Positions 47,530 through 58,645 of a stretch of DNA of 64,000 bases are shown one piece after another. The DNA comes from Dictyophora rubrovolvata (lineage: Eukaryota; Basidiomycota; Agaricomycetes; Phallales; Phallaceae): contig CP114124.1 of NCBI GenBank assembly GCA_029959195.1, positions 496,001 to 560,000 of the forward strand, in the 5' to 3' direction. Made by a program: the position numbers and the translations under genes. The notes below the pieces were generated by a model, which saw only the letters and a program-made list of their open reading frames with translations, was not told where the DNA came from and made no database searches. The first letter of the stretch is position 1, and the number at the start of each line of letters is the position of its first letter.

Positions 47530-48707
47530 AGGCATGAAGCTTCGCTTCTCTAGACAATATTATGTAAAAGTAGTGCGGATGTGGTATGCGAGAGCTCCAA
47601 GTGACATCGTATGTATCGCGGAGATAGGAATAGTCGGAGTGACGACCGTCAGAGCTCCGTTATGGAGGAAATTACGAGGAAGTGGTGACGGATGTTTCAG
47701 ATAGCGTCGTAAATTGGCGGAATACAATACGTTTAACGGCGTTTTTGAGGAGGAAGGGGGATGAATTCTCTGTCCAACGACTACTCAGCAATCTTCTTTC
47801 TCCCAGAGAATTTGGCCTAAGAGCCATCTACTTTACCTTTAAGCAGAAAGCGATAAGAGCGTCGCTTGAGCTAATCCAGACACTGAGATCGTCCCCCTTT
47901 TCTTTCCTGAGATCTTGCGTCGCTTGCTCCTTGATCCTCTCCACCTCTTCTTTCGGGAAGAATATCTCCCTATTACAGATATCCCGGGTCTTGACAAAGT
48001 CGGCCACGAGATGGGCCATAAAAGTGACAATATCCAAAGTTGAGAACGCTCTCCAATACGGCGGGGTTTGATAGGTTCATTCTTCTTGTCTTCAGGGATT
48101 ACGAAAGCCGTGAAGGGATCTCCTGGCGTTAACTCTTCAACATCTTCACCACGAAGGATGCGTGCGACCGCGCTGAGGATTTCTTTGTTTCCGTGGCCGT
48201 CGCAGAGAACATGTGGAGTGGTAAGTCCGACGAGTGTCGCGTCGTCAAACAACGTAACCTGAAGTTGCGACACAGGGATATAAGCACCAACAGAGCGAGG
48301 ACCATTCTGAGAAAAGAGGTGGTCCTGATTATCCTTCACAGTGCATTGAATTGAAGATGATGGCTTTGGGAATTTGTACGTCTTTTCTACAGGCCCCGGT
48401 ATAACGACTTTCTTGAAAATATACCGTGACGTCTCGGAATTGAATTCAGCAGGAATCTCATAAACCCATTTCTGAAGAGGCGTTTCATCAGAAAACACAC
48501 ACGAAACCAACTAAAAATGACCTCTCATACCTTTCCCCGTTTCCTGAGCCGTGCGCTCAGAATTGGCCACTTTTCGACGAGTTTTTGATATGCAGCCTCT
48601 ACTTTTCCTGCATCAAGCACTTGGTCGAGCACCCAGCCTGTAACGACAATAGAATCCTTCTCGTTTCCACTAGTGTCGAAGACACCTGTTGGTATAGTTT
48701 GAGCCAT
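47530..48707 (-). pseudogene. Decayed BAHD-like acyltransferase (transferase family)
   Basis: The reading resembles the fungal transferase family with an HxxxDG active site, which acylates small molecules in secondary metabolism. Exon 1 (48707-48531) starts MAQTIPTGVFDTSGN and contains LVEKWPILSARLRKRGK. After a normal intron comes KWVYEIPAEFNSETSRYIFK and the catalytic motif in TPHVLCDGHGNKEIL. Between DKKNEPIK and TPPYWRAFST the frame shifts by one base with no room for an intron. The next part (FVKTRDICNREIFFPKEEVE, SSSDALIAFCLK) leads to a later segment NFLHNGALTVVTPTIPISAI, MSLGALAYHIRTTF, reached through another apparent frame change. It then ends, so the last third of the family's usual length is missing. 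The catalytic His and Asp remain. The gene is probably dead, unless the frame changes are assembly errors. Confidence 0.65.
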
Positions 48708-49464
48708 TGGATAACTTCAAGTTGAAGAGCGCTCCCATACTGCGTGTGGCGGCTATTAATAGCAGCTCCAATTAATAGCTCCACATTCAATTGAGCCGCC
48801 GCCGCCGTAATCTTCAGCGCGCGTTGACCGGCCGCGACCAATAACTTCGAATTATTTACGACTAGTCCACTATCTCAAGCAAGATATCTTCTCTAACATC
48901 GATCGGGAGTGAGAAACATACGAGGATGCATCGGTGGGCGAATAAGTAACGGCAGTTAGTAAGTCCCTTTGAACACCACCAGCTCCACATACTGATCATG
49001 ATTCATTCTCTCACACTAGTGGTTACGTATGTGATGAAAATCTCTCTGACATACTCATTGATGCAAATCGTTTGTGCCTAGCTGCAATCATGAACATGCC
49101 GCCATCACTCACCGTCTTCCTCCGTCCACCAATGCCATAACATTCCGAGAGTTTACATGTCATTTTCATATACCTTCGTTTGGATCGGATCACGGCGGAT
49201 ATACCGATAGGTATTTTCAATTTTAGTGCGATGCTGCATTGTCTTTTCGCTAAAAACAAAGAGCCAGATCCAAGGGGCGGTACAGTGCTACCATTTAAGT
49301 TTCTCCTCTAGAACAAACAAGCCTGATAAGATGTGATCGCACTTCCGGAGTCAGCTCGCTTTCTTTAGTCTATCGGATGTTAATAAACAGGCTACTCGGA
49401 AAATATAACAAGGGTTTCTTTGTCGGCCGCTCATGCTACTAGTTCAAACTTCAACGACACCCTC
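48708..49464. other. Divergent intergenic region
   Basis: About 760 bp lie between the decayed acyltransferase and the DUF6534 gene. A GC-rich GCCGCCGCCGC block is at about 48795. No gene is supported. Confidence 0.5.
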
Positions 49465-51236
49465 ATGACAGCAGCTGACGATACGTTTGGAGCCTGGTTT
49501 ATTGGAAATCAAATCAGCATTGTAGCTTTTGGTTTCTTACTCCTCCAGTGCTGGATTTTTTTCCAGAGCTGGAATAAGGAGCCATTTATGCTTAAGCTCG
49601 TTGTATCCCTGACACTGTAAGACTTTGTCGCGCGCGCTCATATGAATTGGAGGGAACCCGTTCCCCGTACTTACTATCCTTGGCAGGGCGCTGGGATTCT
49701 TCCTTATTTTCTTGGCCTCACATGCGCTTTATCATTACTTAATAACCTCTATCGGAAATTCCGATGCTTTGGCTGGTATAGTCTGGTACGTTCCAGTATC
49801 CCAGTCTCATTTGTACTCGGCTTTTATCGGAACTTATCGTCTTACAGGAGCTTCAAAGCAGAGCCATGGGTATCGGTATGTAACATATATTTTGAAATGG
49901 TGAATCGACCCCTAATTTGAGAGAAGGAAGCAGACATAACAGTCACCCACCTGTTAGTTTTTTGTTTTTCATATAATGACCTCCGATTCTAACTGTTTAG
50001 CCTACCAGATTTTACACTTTCAGGATTTATCACAGTACGTAACATCATACCGCTCTCTTGCCTGTAGTTTTTACAAAAATGCTGTACCCAGTTCAGAAAA
50101 GCTTTCTGCTTCCTAGTGTCCTGGTGAGTCTTTGCACCGCATCTCTACTAGTACTTTTATTAATTGCCAATGCCTCTTCAAGCTCTTTCTTACAATATCG
50201 CACACCGGCAAGTCGTCATTAAAAGTGGCCCTCAAATAATGTGTATTGACATCTATACGCGTGCACTAAATAGCTCTCGACCTAAGTACGTCGTTTTATT
50301 CTCTGTATAGCACTAACCATAAGCTAATGAGTTCATAATTTTTGCCAGCCGCAAGCGGGCTCGAGTAGGTGTCATATCGATTAGCTTAAAGCAACAAACT
50401 TACAGAGACTCTACTAGGTTATCTGTAAAGGGACTCGTGGCAGCAAAAGCTACGGCGGGATTAGCACAAGCAGGTCTTTCGATTGATCTTACAATAGACG
50501 TAATCATCATGCTGGCCATGTTCCACTTTTTTTTACGTTAACAGTCGTACCCAAGTGAAGAGGCCAGTAGTTCCTTCCTGGAGCTCCCGGGAAATCTTCA
50601 AACCCATACATATTTATCCTCTTTCTTTTGTGCAGCACACAAGGTCTACTTCACAAGCTCGCGTCGTATACTTTCGCCTCTGGATCTCTAACAGTCGTGG
50701 CCAACGTCGTAATTCTCGCCACTGTGAGCTTCCTCTACTTTCCTCCTGCATATACCGTCCTCAGACGAATTGTTGTAGTTTATCAGAAAGCCTAATACTC
50801 AGATATATTCTGGTGTTTCTTTCATTCTTCCTCACTGTAAAGTATATATACTCTTCTCTGATAAAACCGCTGCTAACAAACTCAAATGGAAGTATATTCC
50901 AATTGCCTCCTTGCAATGTAAGTCCATCATCATCCGTTCTCCATACATTCTGAATATTACATGGCAATATATTACAGGCTCAACGCTCGAGCGCACCTGA
51001 GGGCTAACTACAATACCACAGGAGATCATCTCCCTGGTGAATCAAGCGAACCCTCCACGTTGAATGCCTCTCTACCCGTTTTCTCTGTACCGAAAGAGTC
51101 TATCAGATCATCTACTCGGGCTTCGGAATATCTTTCACATGGTACATACTCGTTTGAGCTTGGGAATATGGTTGAGGACCCAACTAGTTCTCAAATACCG
51201 GGAAAAGCTAATGATAGGGGGGCGTTTGCAATGTGA
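49465..51236 (+). CDS. DUF6534-type seven-helix membrane protein, spliced
   Basis: The gene encodes a member of a large basidiomycete-specific family of multi-helix membrane proteins (DUF6534) of unknown function. The start ATG (49465-49467) gives MTAADDTFGAWFIGNQISIV, a first helix (FGFLLLQCWIFFQSW) and, after a short intron, LALGFFLIFLASHALYHYLI with TSIGNSDALAGIVW. Later exons give VKGLVAAKATAGLAQAGLSI with DLTIDVIIMLAMFHFFL, then LLHKLASYTFASGSLTVVAN with VVILATVSFLYF. The family landmark near the end, KVYSNCLLAMLNARAHLR, is joined across an intron from GCAAT to GCTC. A hydrophilic tail ends at a TGA (51234-51236). The exon pattern and landmarks fit an intact gene. Exon edges in 50000-50300 are uncertain. 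Confidence 0.8.
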
Positions 51237-52399
51237 TAAAGAGGGGGCCTATATCAAATATATATTTATTCCTATCCAAATGTATGTGTGTGTGTAACAA
51301 TATGGTAGCGAATGAGACTCGACTCGTTACTCTGGCGAATGTTTGAATCCAGTAATATGTTCGGAATAATTTCGGACGCGCTCAAAGAAGATCAACAATA
51401 TTGCTGCGCTGTGTTTCAAGGCTCTTCGCGGATAATAAGATTTTGATTTGGGAGAGCTCAACTACGTTAGACCCGAAGTATACTACATCATTTGTCTTCA
51501 TGATGCAGACTTTTTCACATAACCGCGCCGCGCGGCCGCACACATAACGAAGTAATCGCGCACCGACTGTTACTAGTAGGTCGTCCTTTTATAGATGAGT
51601 ATTAGATGGTTTTGTGTAGAAACCCATGTCTGTAGTATTTAGCCGGGTACAGTAATAATCTAATACGCCTGACTGAAGACACTATAATATATATACAAGG
51701 TGCTCTGTGCACCGCAGTGTGAAACTAAAGTTAATCTTAGTGTGAACTAACGAACTGCGCATATCGTAATAACTACGCAACTACTATGGCGACGCACACG
51801 GCCTGCCACTGAAGATGGGTTGAGCTCAGTATGTCGCAACTAGCGGTTATGATTTAGATAGAACTTGTTATTTAGTGCTCGAAAATATAGAGCTTTATAT
51901 ACAGAATTATAAATATTAAAAGGTGAAAACTAACTACCGGGATTTATGATATTTTTACTAAGACTTAACTAATGCGTCGTCGGCGACGACGCAATATTAA
52001 TTTGACTGTTAGCCGGCGACTCCGATACCAACATGTGCTATCTGATCTAGGCGATAGATATACCTAGTAGACACCATTGAGAAACCAAATAACTGATGCT
52101 GGGTATTCAATATTCAATGGAGCCTGCCAACAGAGCCGCGAGCGGTAGCAATGCCATTGAAGTCTGAGGCCACGGCCCTGATGTCGGGACTTTTACACTT
52201 GTGACACTTGACATTTCTCCTTCTTCCATGCTACAGAACTTGGTTGTTCATTTCCGACTCTCCATCTTTCTCTATCAACAAACCCGCTGTGGTCACTGGT
52301 GTGTATTGAACAAGTGCATGGGACCAAAAACACGCAGTGTGACCTGACGATGAGTCACGTCCGTGACTGTCAATAATGGCGTGCTCACACTCTTCTGTC
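51237..52399. other. Gene-free region with a strong hairpin
   Basis: It is AT-rich for the most part. It contains a 21-bp inverted repeat (51973-51993) inside an AT-rich block, a possible TATA-like run near 51685 and no supported gene. Confidence 0.5.
51973..51993. repeat. Inverted repeat, 9-bp arms with 3-base centre
   Basis: The arms TGCGTCGTC and GACGACGCA are perfect complements around GGC. The GC-rich palindrome stands out from AT-rich surroundings about 410 bp upstream of the Smr-protein gene. Confidence 0.85.
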
Positions 52400-54792
52400 A
52401 TGAGCAGATCTAATACTCAGGAAATCCTACAAGTAAGGAGGTTTTAATTCACAATTTTGAACGTTCAATTAAAATTAAAATACTTCTTATATCGCCAGAC
52501 GGAATTTCCCCTCATTGACTCATCTCTTCTTGCTGCACTGCTTTCAGACTACCAAGAACCAAAAAATCTCGAAATTCAAGTTGACGACTCGTCTTTGCAG
52601 TTCATCCGTGATACATTGACGCAATTAACATTGAATATACATGCCCACGATAATCAAGATACCTCTCCAACGTGTTCTCTCGATTCATCAGAACGCGGCT
52701 CCAAAGAATCGCCCTCCTTGAAACTCGATTTATCAGAAGATGGCAAAGAAAGCGGAGAAAGCCATGGAGCGCGGGACGACACCACCTCCGTATCAGAATC
52801 TACGACTATGAGCATGACGTCTATAAGCAGCGCTGGCAATACCACTTTCTCGTCCCCAACAGAATTTTTGAACATGCTCTTCCCTAATCTACCCACTGCA
52901 GTTATTAACCAGACTTTCGTGGAACACTATGGACCCGAATTATCCGCAGAAAGTGGCGAAATTGACGATATGCCCACTGTTATTGATCAACTCCTCAGCC
53001 TCGAATACATCCAGGACCTCGCCGAACGCGGATTGGACGACGAACCAGAGTCTAGAACCCAAACAGAAAACGAATGGAAAGTAGTCACGTCGAGCAGTGG
53101 TAAACGTGGTCAACAGTCAATTGTGACAAATGCCCCGAAGAAACCCAAAAAACCTGCTACCAAAGTAGCATTTGTGGATATCCGCCAAAGGCAACATAGC
53201 ATTAAACCCGTTAGCCAATCGCCAAATGGCTCTACTAAACCTAAACCCGCTCCCGGCTCCTTCATAGCCGACCCATGGACGCGACTTAGTTCAATATCGG
53301 CCCGTCTAAGCGAATTACTACACCCCACTCCACCAGGATTTTTCCAAAGTTACTTCCACGCTCCTCAATCAACAGTGACGAACTCCAAAGTGGGTTGGAA
53401 AATGGAAGGAGACGCTCTCCGAAACGCATTATCAGATTTAATTAAAAAACGATTCCCTTCCAACACCAATACCGACAACATACCCAAAAACTCCCCGGCA
53501 TTACAAACAAGCATTAACGTATTATGCGACATAATCGTCGACCCGGGATCAGATGACTCACTGGCCCTCAATGGCGAACAGCTTTTAGAACTGAAAAAGG
53601 ACGCCAGACTTTGCATAATAGCCGCTAACGGCAAGTTAGATACAGCTTTGGATCTACTTTGGTTATTGAAAGAATTGGACGAGGCGTTTGTTAACGGAAC
53701 GGGTGTTGCGCATTTACAGTCATATACCGACAGAAAAGATACCCAACTCCCACCGCCATCTACTCCAACGTCTCCCTCGACCACACTCAATTATGCAAAT
53801 GTGAGATCAAAACCTGTCCAATCACCACCTCCAGCTCCACCCACCATATCTATCAAATTCCGACCACCCGATGCGTCTGGTGTGTCAGGTCCCAGTTCGA
53901 GTTGGACAACTGTGCAGCGCCGTCCTCAAAAGGTTGTATCGCCTCATATGGACAGGTTTATTCCTGCATATTCCAATCCTAATCGTTTAAAGTAAGTATT
54001 TTTTTGTCTACGTAATATGAGAGTGATAATCACCTTCCGAAAATCTACCAGGCAACCAGTCAGAGGATCGGGAAACAGATTCGGAAAAGGCGGAAGGGGG
54101 GATATTGGCGAATTAGATCGTGACTTGACGTGGTACAGGGATCAACGTAAGGAGGTACGTGAATTCATTCATTCATTTTTTGAAGTCCCGTCATTTTTAA
54201 ACGTTACTCTAACTAGGCCCTGCACCAAGCCTCCCAATTTTGGAAATCTGGTTCAACCAAAAATCGAGGAGGAGAAATCGCGTTTTATTACGCTGATAAG
54301 GTAAACTATCGGCCGTCTTTCCCCCCTCTTTCAAACAATTTATTGGATTTACTGCTACTCAGGCTCGAGAATTTCGAGAACAAGAACACGCTAGAGCTCT
54401 TGAAATTGCTCGGAGAATGGTCAACGAAAAGTGGTTCGGCCGCATTACTCATCGTACTCTTATTTTCACCTAATTTGTTTTTCTTTTGAAGGTATAATTC
54501 TCAAGAACGAGATACCCTCGATTTACACGGGCTAACTATATGGGAAGCCCGTGTGATAGTAACAGAAGCTGTTCAAGCATTTGATTTTTCTGGTAGTACG
54601 TGTCCGTTCGGTGCCCCAGTTTAGAAACCAACTAACCACTGCTTAGCCCGCTTTTTGAAAATAATAACGGGGCGGGGAAAACATTCCGTGGATCAAGTAT
54701 CTGTTCTCGGTCCTGCTATAAGAGACATGCTCACATATGATGGGTATAAAGTTTCGACGTGGGATGGGGGTTTAATCGTCCGTGGAAGATAG
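52400..54792 (+). CDS. Cue2-like protein with CUE-like, DUF1771 and Smr domains
   Basis: The product resembles yeast Cue2 and animal N4BP2, which cleave mRNA at stalled ribosomes. The best start is ATG 52400-52402, encoding MSRSNTQEILQ, spliced (donor 52433, acceptor before 52499) in phase to TEFPLIDSSLLAALLSDY. A later ATG at 52457 is the alternative. A CUE-like segment (MLFPNLPTAVINQTFVEHYG to IDQLLSLEYIQDL) lies near residues 135-185, which could bind ubiquitin. A Pro/Ser-rich middle follows. DUF1771 is seen as YRDQRKEALHQASQFWKSGS with AREFREQEHARALEIARRMV. The C-terminal Smr domain has LDLHGLTIWEARVIVTEAV and the IITGRGKHS loop, then a TAG at 54790-54792. Both Smr signatures (DLHG and GRGxHS) are intact, consistent with nuclease activity. 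Five exons are likely. Confidence 0.85.
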
Positions 54793-55026
54793 CTATATGT
54801 AATGATTCTTATTACTCATGTTCTGATCTTGTGCTGTTTGTTGTTTTATAATTTTATGTAAGACGTAATCTTGTGTAACCCTTTAGAGTATTGTTCATGT
54901 AATGCACAAGTACATAAATTAAGTTTGATGTCTACGTTGAGTATGAGTTCCAAGAATCCTCTCCTTCCCCCAAAGACTCAAAAAGGTCGTATCCACTACC
55001 GGGCTGATTAGTTTCAACATATCGAA

Positions 55027-57159
55027 TCACCCACCACGACTCTTAACAGGCGTATCCATGACAAAAACCTGAGGTTCTTCTGTCCGTCTAATTGAATCCA
55101 AATTAACATTCGAATTCGCATTGATATCTTCTTCAGAACTCCACTCGAATTCATCTCCCGTGACAAATTCAGGCCTTTCCTTTATATTTAAATTGTCTCG
55201 CCGTTCATTCACGAAAGCGGAAGGCCCAGAAACAAGAGGGGAAGAGAACAATTTTTTAACGGGCGTATCGAATACCAAAGTTCTGGTTTTGGTTTCGTTT
55301 TTCTGAATCCCTTTGATGGGGTGCGATTTGGATAATGATCCCTGAGTATGAGAAGTTGCTGAAATAAAAAAAAATAAACAAAAAACTCCAGTAAACTACA
55401 AAATTTGAACAAATTAAGAAAAAATTCTCACAAAAACGAGTTCGATGTTCAATTTTAGCTTTCGCAAGAGTCGCACTCGACTGAAACAGTTTCCCACTCT
55501 TAGAGGACGACCTCTTCATCTCAAATTCACCTTGGAAAAGCGCTTTGCTACTCGCAACGCCTCCCCTACTCGCTCCTCTAGCCCTGACTTCTTCAACGGA
55601 CACCGAAACAGACCGGGACCGATGTGGATGTGGATGTGGATGTGGATGTGAGTGAGAGGGAAAAGATAATTGTTGGGCTTGACCCTGTTTTCCATTAATA
55701 CTTCCCCTCGTTGATGTCGATCCAGATCCGGTTATTATTGCCGACGCGGTGCGAGTCAGTGTTCCGCGCGATTTAGCCACTTCGTGTAATTTGAGAGGTG
55801 AAGGTGGTTGTAGTCGTTCTTTCGCTCTGAATTTTCTTTGAGGACGTAATATTGGTGATGTTGTTGTGTTATCCGATTCATCCGAGAACGAACTGTGCGA
55901 GAATACTTTGGAGTGCAGGAGATTGTAGAATGCTGGGAGGGATTCTTGAAATCTGGAAGGAGATCGATTTTTTGGATAAGAAAAATGTACTCTTTTTTTT
56001 TTTGGAATGACATTTGCTTACAGCGGTTTAACGATGTCTTCACAAAACACCTGCATCCAGTCTCGCTGTGCATCTTGCAAAACTTGAGCTGAAGAAGCGG
56101 CCGCGGACGTCGAGGGCTGTGAGGGGCCTGTCGAAGCAGGAGCGGATGTCTGCAAATTAGCCATCAACTGCGCGATACTTAGTCGATCCATGAGCAGTTC
56201 CAGACGTTCTTCAATATCAACCTGTAAACCTTTCGCAGATCTATTTTTTGCAAGAGTAGCATCGGTTTTTTCTGGTCGTTTCTTTCCTCGCTCTCGTTCG
56301 ATGGTCATGGATTCCGTGGGAGGAAATACAGGTTTCATAGGAGAAAGAGATGAACGTATGGCTGCTTTTTTTGTCGCTGTCTCGGTCTGGTTTTTCGTAG
56401 GCGTTGAAGGAATAGCCAGCAATTTCGATTTATTGTCCGTTTCTTCCGTATTCTTTTGCTTTTGAAGGGAGAGAACATGAAAGCATAGGAGAATCTGAAT
56501 TTTCATCCTACCCGAACGAGACTTTTTTGTTGATATATGAACGGACTCTAAAAACCTTTAGACACGTACTCTCGGTATTCCATCTTCGTCAACCATTCTT
56601 TCTCAACCACTTCGTTTCCTTCAAGACCGTTCATGTCTCGGTGATGTTTCTCATTTCCATGAGCAAACCACATCATCGTCTCTTCAATGCCATCCTCTCC
56701 TTCACCACCACCACCATCTTCCTGCAAAACCCGAGGTAACTGGACGTGATATTTCTCTCGAATGGTTTCAACTGACAAGAGAAGTGGGCCAAAGAGGTAC
56801 CGAGGATCCACATCTGGCTGAATACGAATGCGACGAAGATTTTTAACGAAACTAGCCAGACACGTTATGGACTAATAGAGAAACGTAAAAATTGGGATTA
56901 ATCAGGGGCTTAAAGGGCAATAAGTACATCTGGTAACCATAAGGTCTCTAGATATCGTTGAATAATATACTCTTCCAAGGTTTCTTCGCTATAGTCTCTG
57001 AAAAATTGCGGGCTAGTCAACAACCGTGGGAGTAGAAAAATAGTGAACCCACGTAAAAGGGTAGTCAGCTCCGATTTTCGATTCTTGTTCTTCGGGCCAT
57101 GGAATGGGGCAATTATGATGAATTGTGTAGCGTTGCGGCTCGAGGTTAGTCTCTAGCAT
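55027..57159 (-). CDS. Sld3-like DNA replication initiation regulator, spliced
   Basis: The encoded protein matches the Sld3/Treslin type, which links Cdc45 to the MCM helicase at origins under CDK control. From ATG 57157-57159, MLETNLEPQRYTIHHNCPIP is followed by RDYSEETLEEYIIQRYLETL, DPRYLFGPLLLSVETIREKY and a longer middle part. The characteristic block is WMQVFCEDIVKPL joined to FQESLPAFYNLLHSKVFS. After this come a Ser/Arg-rich region (RSRSVSVSVEEVRARGASRG) and repeated TPVK motifs (VFDTPVKKL and VMDTPVKSRGG), which are minimal CDK sites. The stop is at 55027-55029. Phosphorylation of such sites by CDK is known for yeast Sld3. An HPHPHPHPH stretch is encoded by hexamer repeats near 55620-55650. 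The family call rests on the central block and C-terminal pattern, so it is likely but not certain. Confidence 0.7.
55621..55651. repeat. Hexamer tandem repeat (GATGTG) in coding sequence
   Basis: About five units of GATGTG on the plus strand encode alternating His-Pro on the minus strand within the Sld3-like gene. Confidence 0.85.
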
Positions 57160-58450
57160 CGTTTAAAAACTGTAAAACTTGTCAAATTCAACAGCTAAAG
57201 CTGAAGGTTACATTACGCGCTTACTCAACCACGCGATCAGTAACATCTGTCACGTTTTGATGTTTACATAAAAGTTATGTAAGCCGATAAACTACGTCTT
57301 GTCTTTTATCCGATCTACTACAGGTTTTTTCATATCCTCAGTCTAATTCTGCACTATCTGTTGTTATTTCAGCTCGTCGAACAATCCACTTGACTGTTAA
57401 GCTTTACAATTCCATGAGGGCTAGTTACATAAGCAACTATACTATGAGCCGGCAGCTTAACGCTCGCCGCCAAACCTCAAAATCCAACACTATCTGCGTC
57501 TCGCCGACTCAGAGAACAGATGGCTTAAGGCCATATGTCCCTTCTCCACAGACGAATATTTGTCTTATGTACTTCTCGTCATATATGATATAGATTCAAA
57601 CCTGAACATGTCTCGATTCTCTATCACGTTCGTCGAGTCGGCTGTATGGGAAACGTTCAAATAGAAACGAACGGGTTATGGGTCGAGACAATTCTTTGGG
57701 AGATTCCTATTAGGCGAAACTTACTTTCTAACCGACGATCGCGGTTGGGATTATGAAGGGGCAAGAAGGTTACTTTCAATTTTTCTAGAATTCATGACAA
57801 ACAGCGATAAACTGAACACTTTTTATAGAGAGCTGGCTTACGAGAAAGGGGAAACCCTTTTAGAAGATAACATTCTCTGAATCCGGGACGAGAAGGCGAC
57901 GGTCACAGCGTACTCATGATCTTGTCTCTAGTAGCGGTATTGAAACGAACATCTCAAGATAAATTTCTTCAGTGGACGGCGGGCCTTGCGTTAAATTAAG
58001 CGATGAGCCCCACAATGCGGGTACAGCGATCCTTCATTTATTTTTTCAAGTCTAAATCACTATTTAGCATACTGGCGAACATGCAGCAATCGATTTTGTG
58101 ATGTCGCTGTACGGTTTAAAATAAGAGGATACCGTTTATTAGATATTAACATCGAACCAGCCTCGACGTTTCTTTAGCAACTTGAAGATTCAGCAAATAT
58201 TTGTGCACATTGATTAGAATCGCCTTTTGTACGAACGAAATCTTATCCACACGAAATTACGCGTAGTAGCACAGAAAATACGTGCAGCGCTGGAACCGCA
58301 TATATTCAGGATACAGGTAAACAACAAAATTCATATGTAAATCAATCCATGATGGAGTAGCCAAATTGATTCACTAGTAAATTGATTTGTGAGTATCAAT
58401 CGGGTCCTGGGTATCACTGGCAGACTGACGGTTGATCATCGACAAACTGT
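57160..58450. other. Gene-free region upstream of the Sld3-like gene
   Basis: About 1.3 kb with no supported gene. Short open frames near 57390-57593 lack resemblance to known proteins. Confidence 0.5.
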
Positions 58451-58645
58451 TTACGTACTGTTGCTAACGCAAGAGATACCGAGGCATATGCCTTCCGCTG
58501 GTGAAATCATCCCAGTTAGAGCAGTGTGAAAGGGGACAAGTAAATGCGAGACAGACGTACATTCGGGGGCCGGAGCCGGACTTGCAACAGCAGTGGTGAA
58601 AAGCATAGAAAGCAAGGCAACGAAGAAGACGGGAGTGATTTGCAT
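58451..58645 (-). CDS. Very small secreted peptide (about 43 residues), two exons
   Basis: The ATG at 58643-58645 starts a textbook signal peptide (MQITPVFFVALLSMLFTTAV followed by ASPAPAPE). A donor GTACGT follows GAAT, and an acceptor TTTCACCAG rejoins the frame in exon 2 as SEGICLGISCVSNST and TAA. The mature peptide would be only about 20 residues with two cysteines. It has no CaaX end, so it is not a typical lipidated pheromone. If the GTACGT overlapping the stop is used as a further donor the C-terminus would differ. No family is recognised, and expression is not proven. Confidence 0.5.
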   Translation of the reverse strand: MQITPVFFVALLSMLFTTAVASPAPAPECTSVSHLLVPFHTALTGMISPAEGICLGISCVSNST

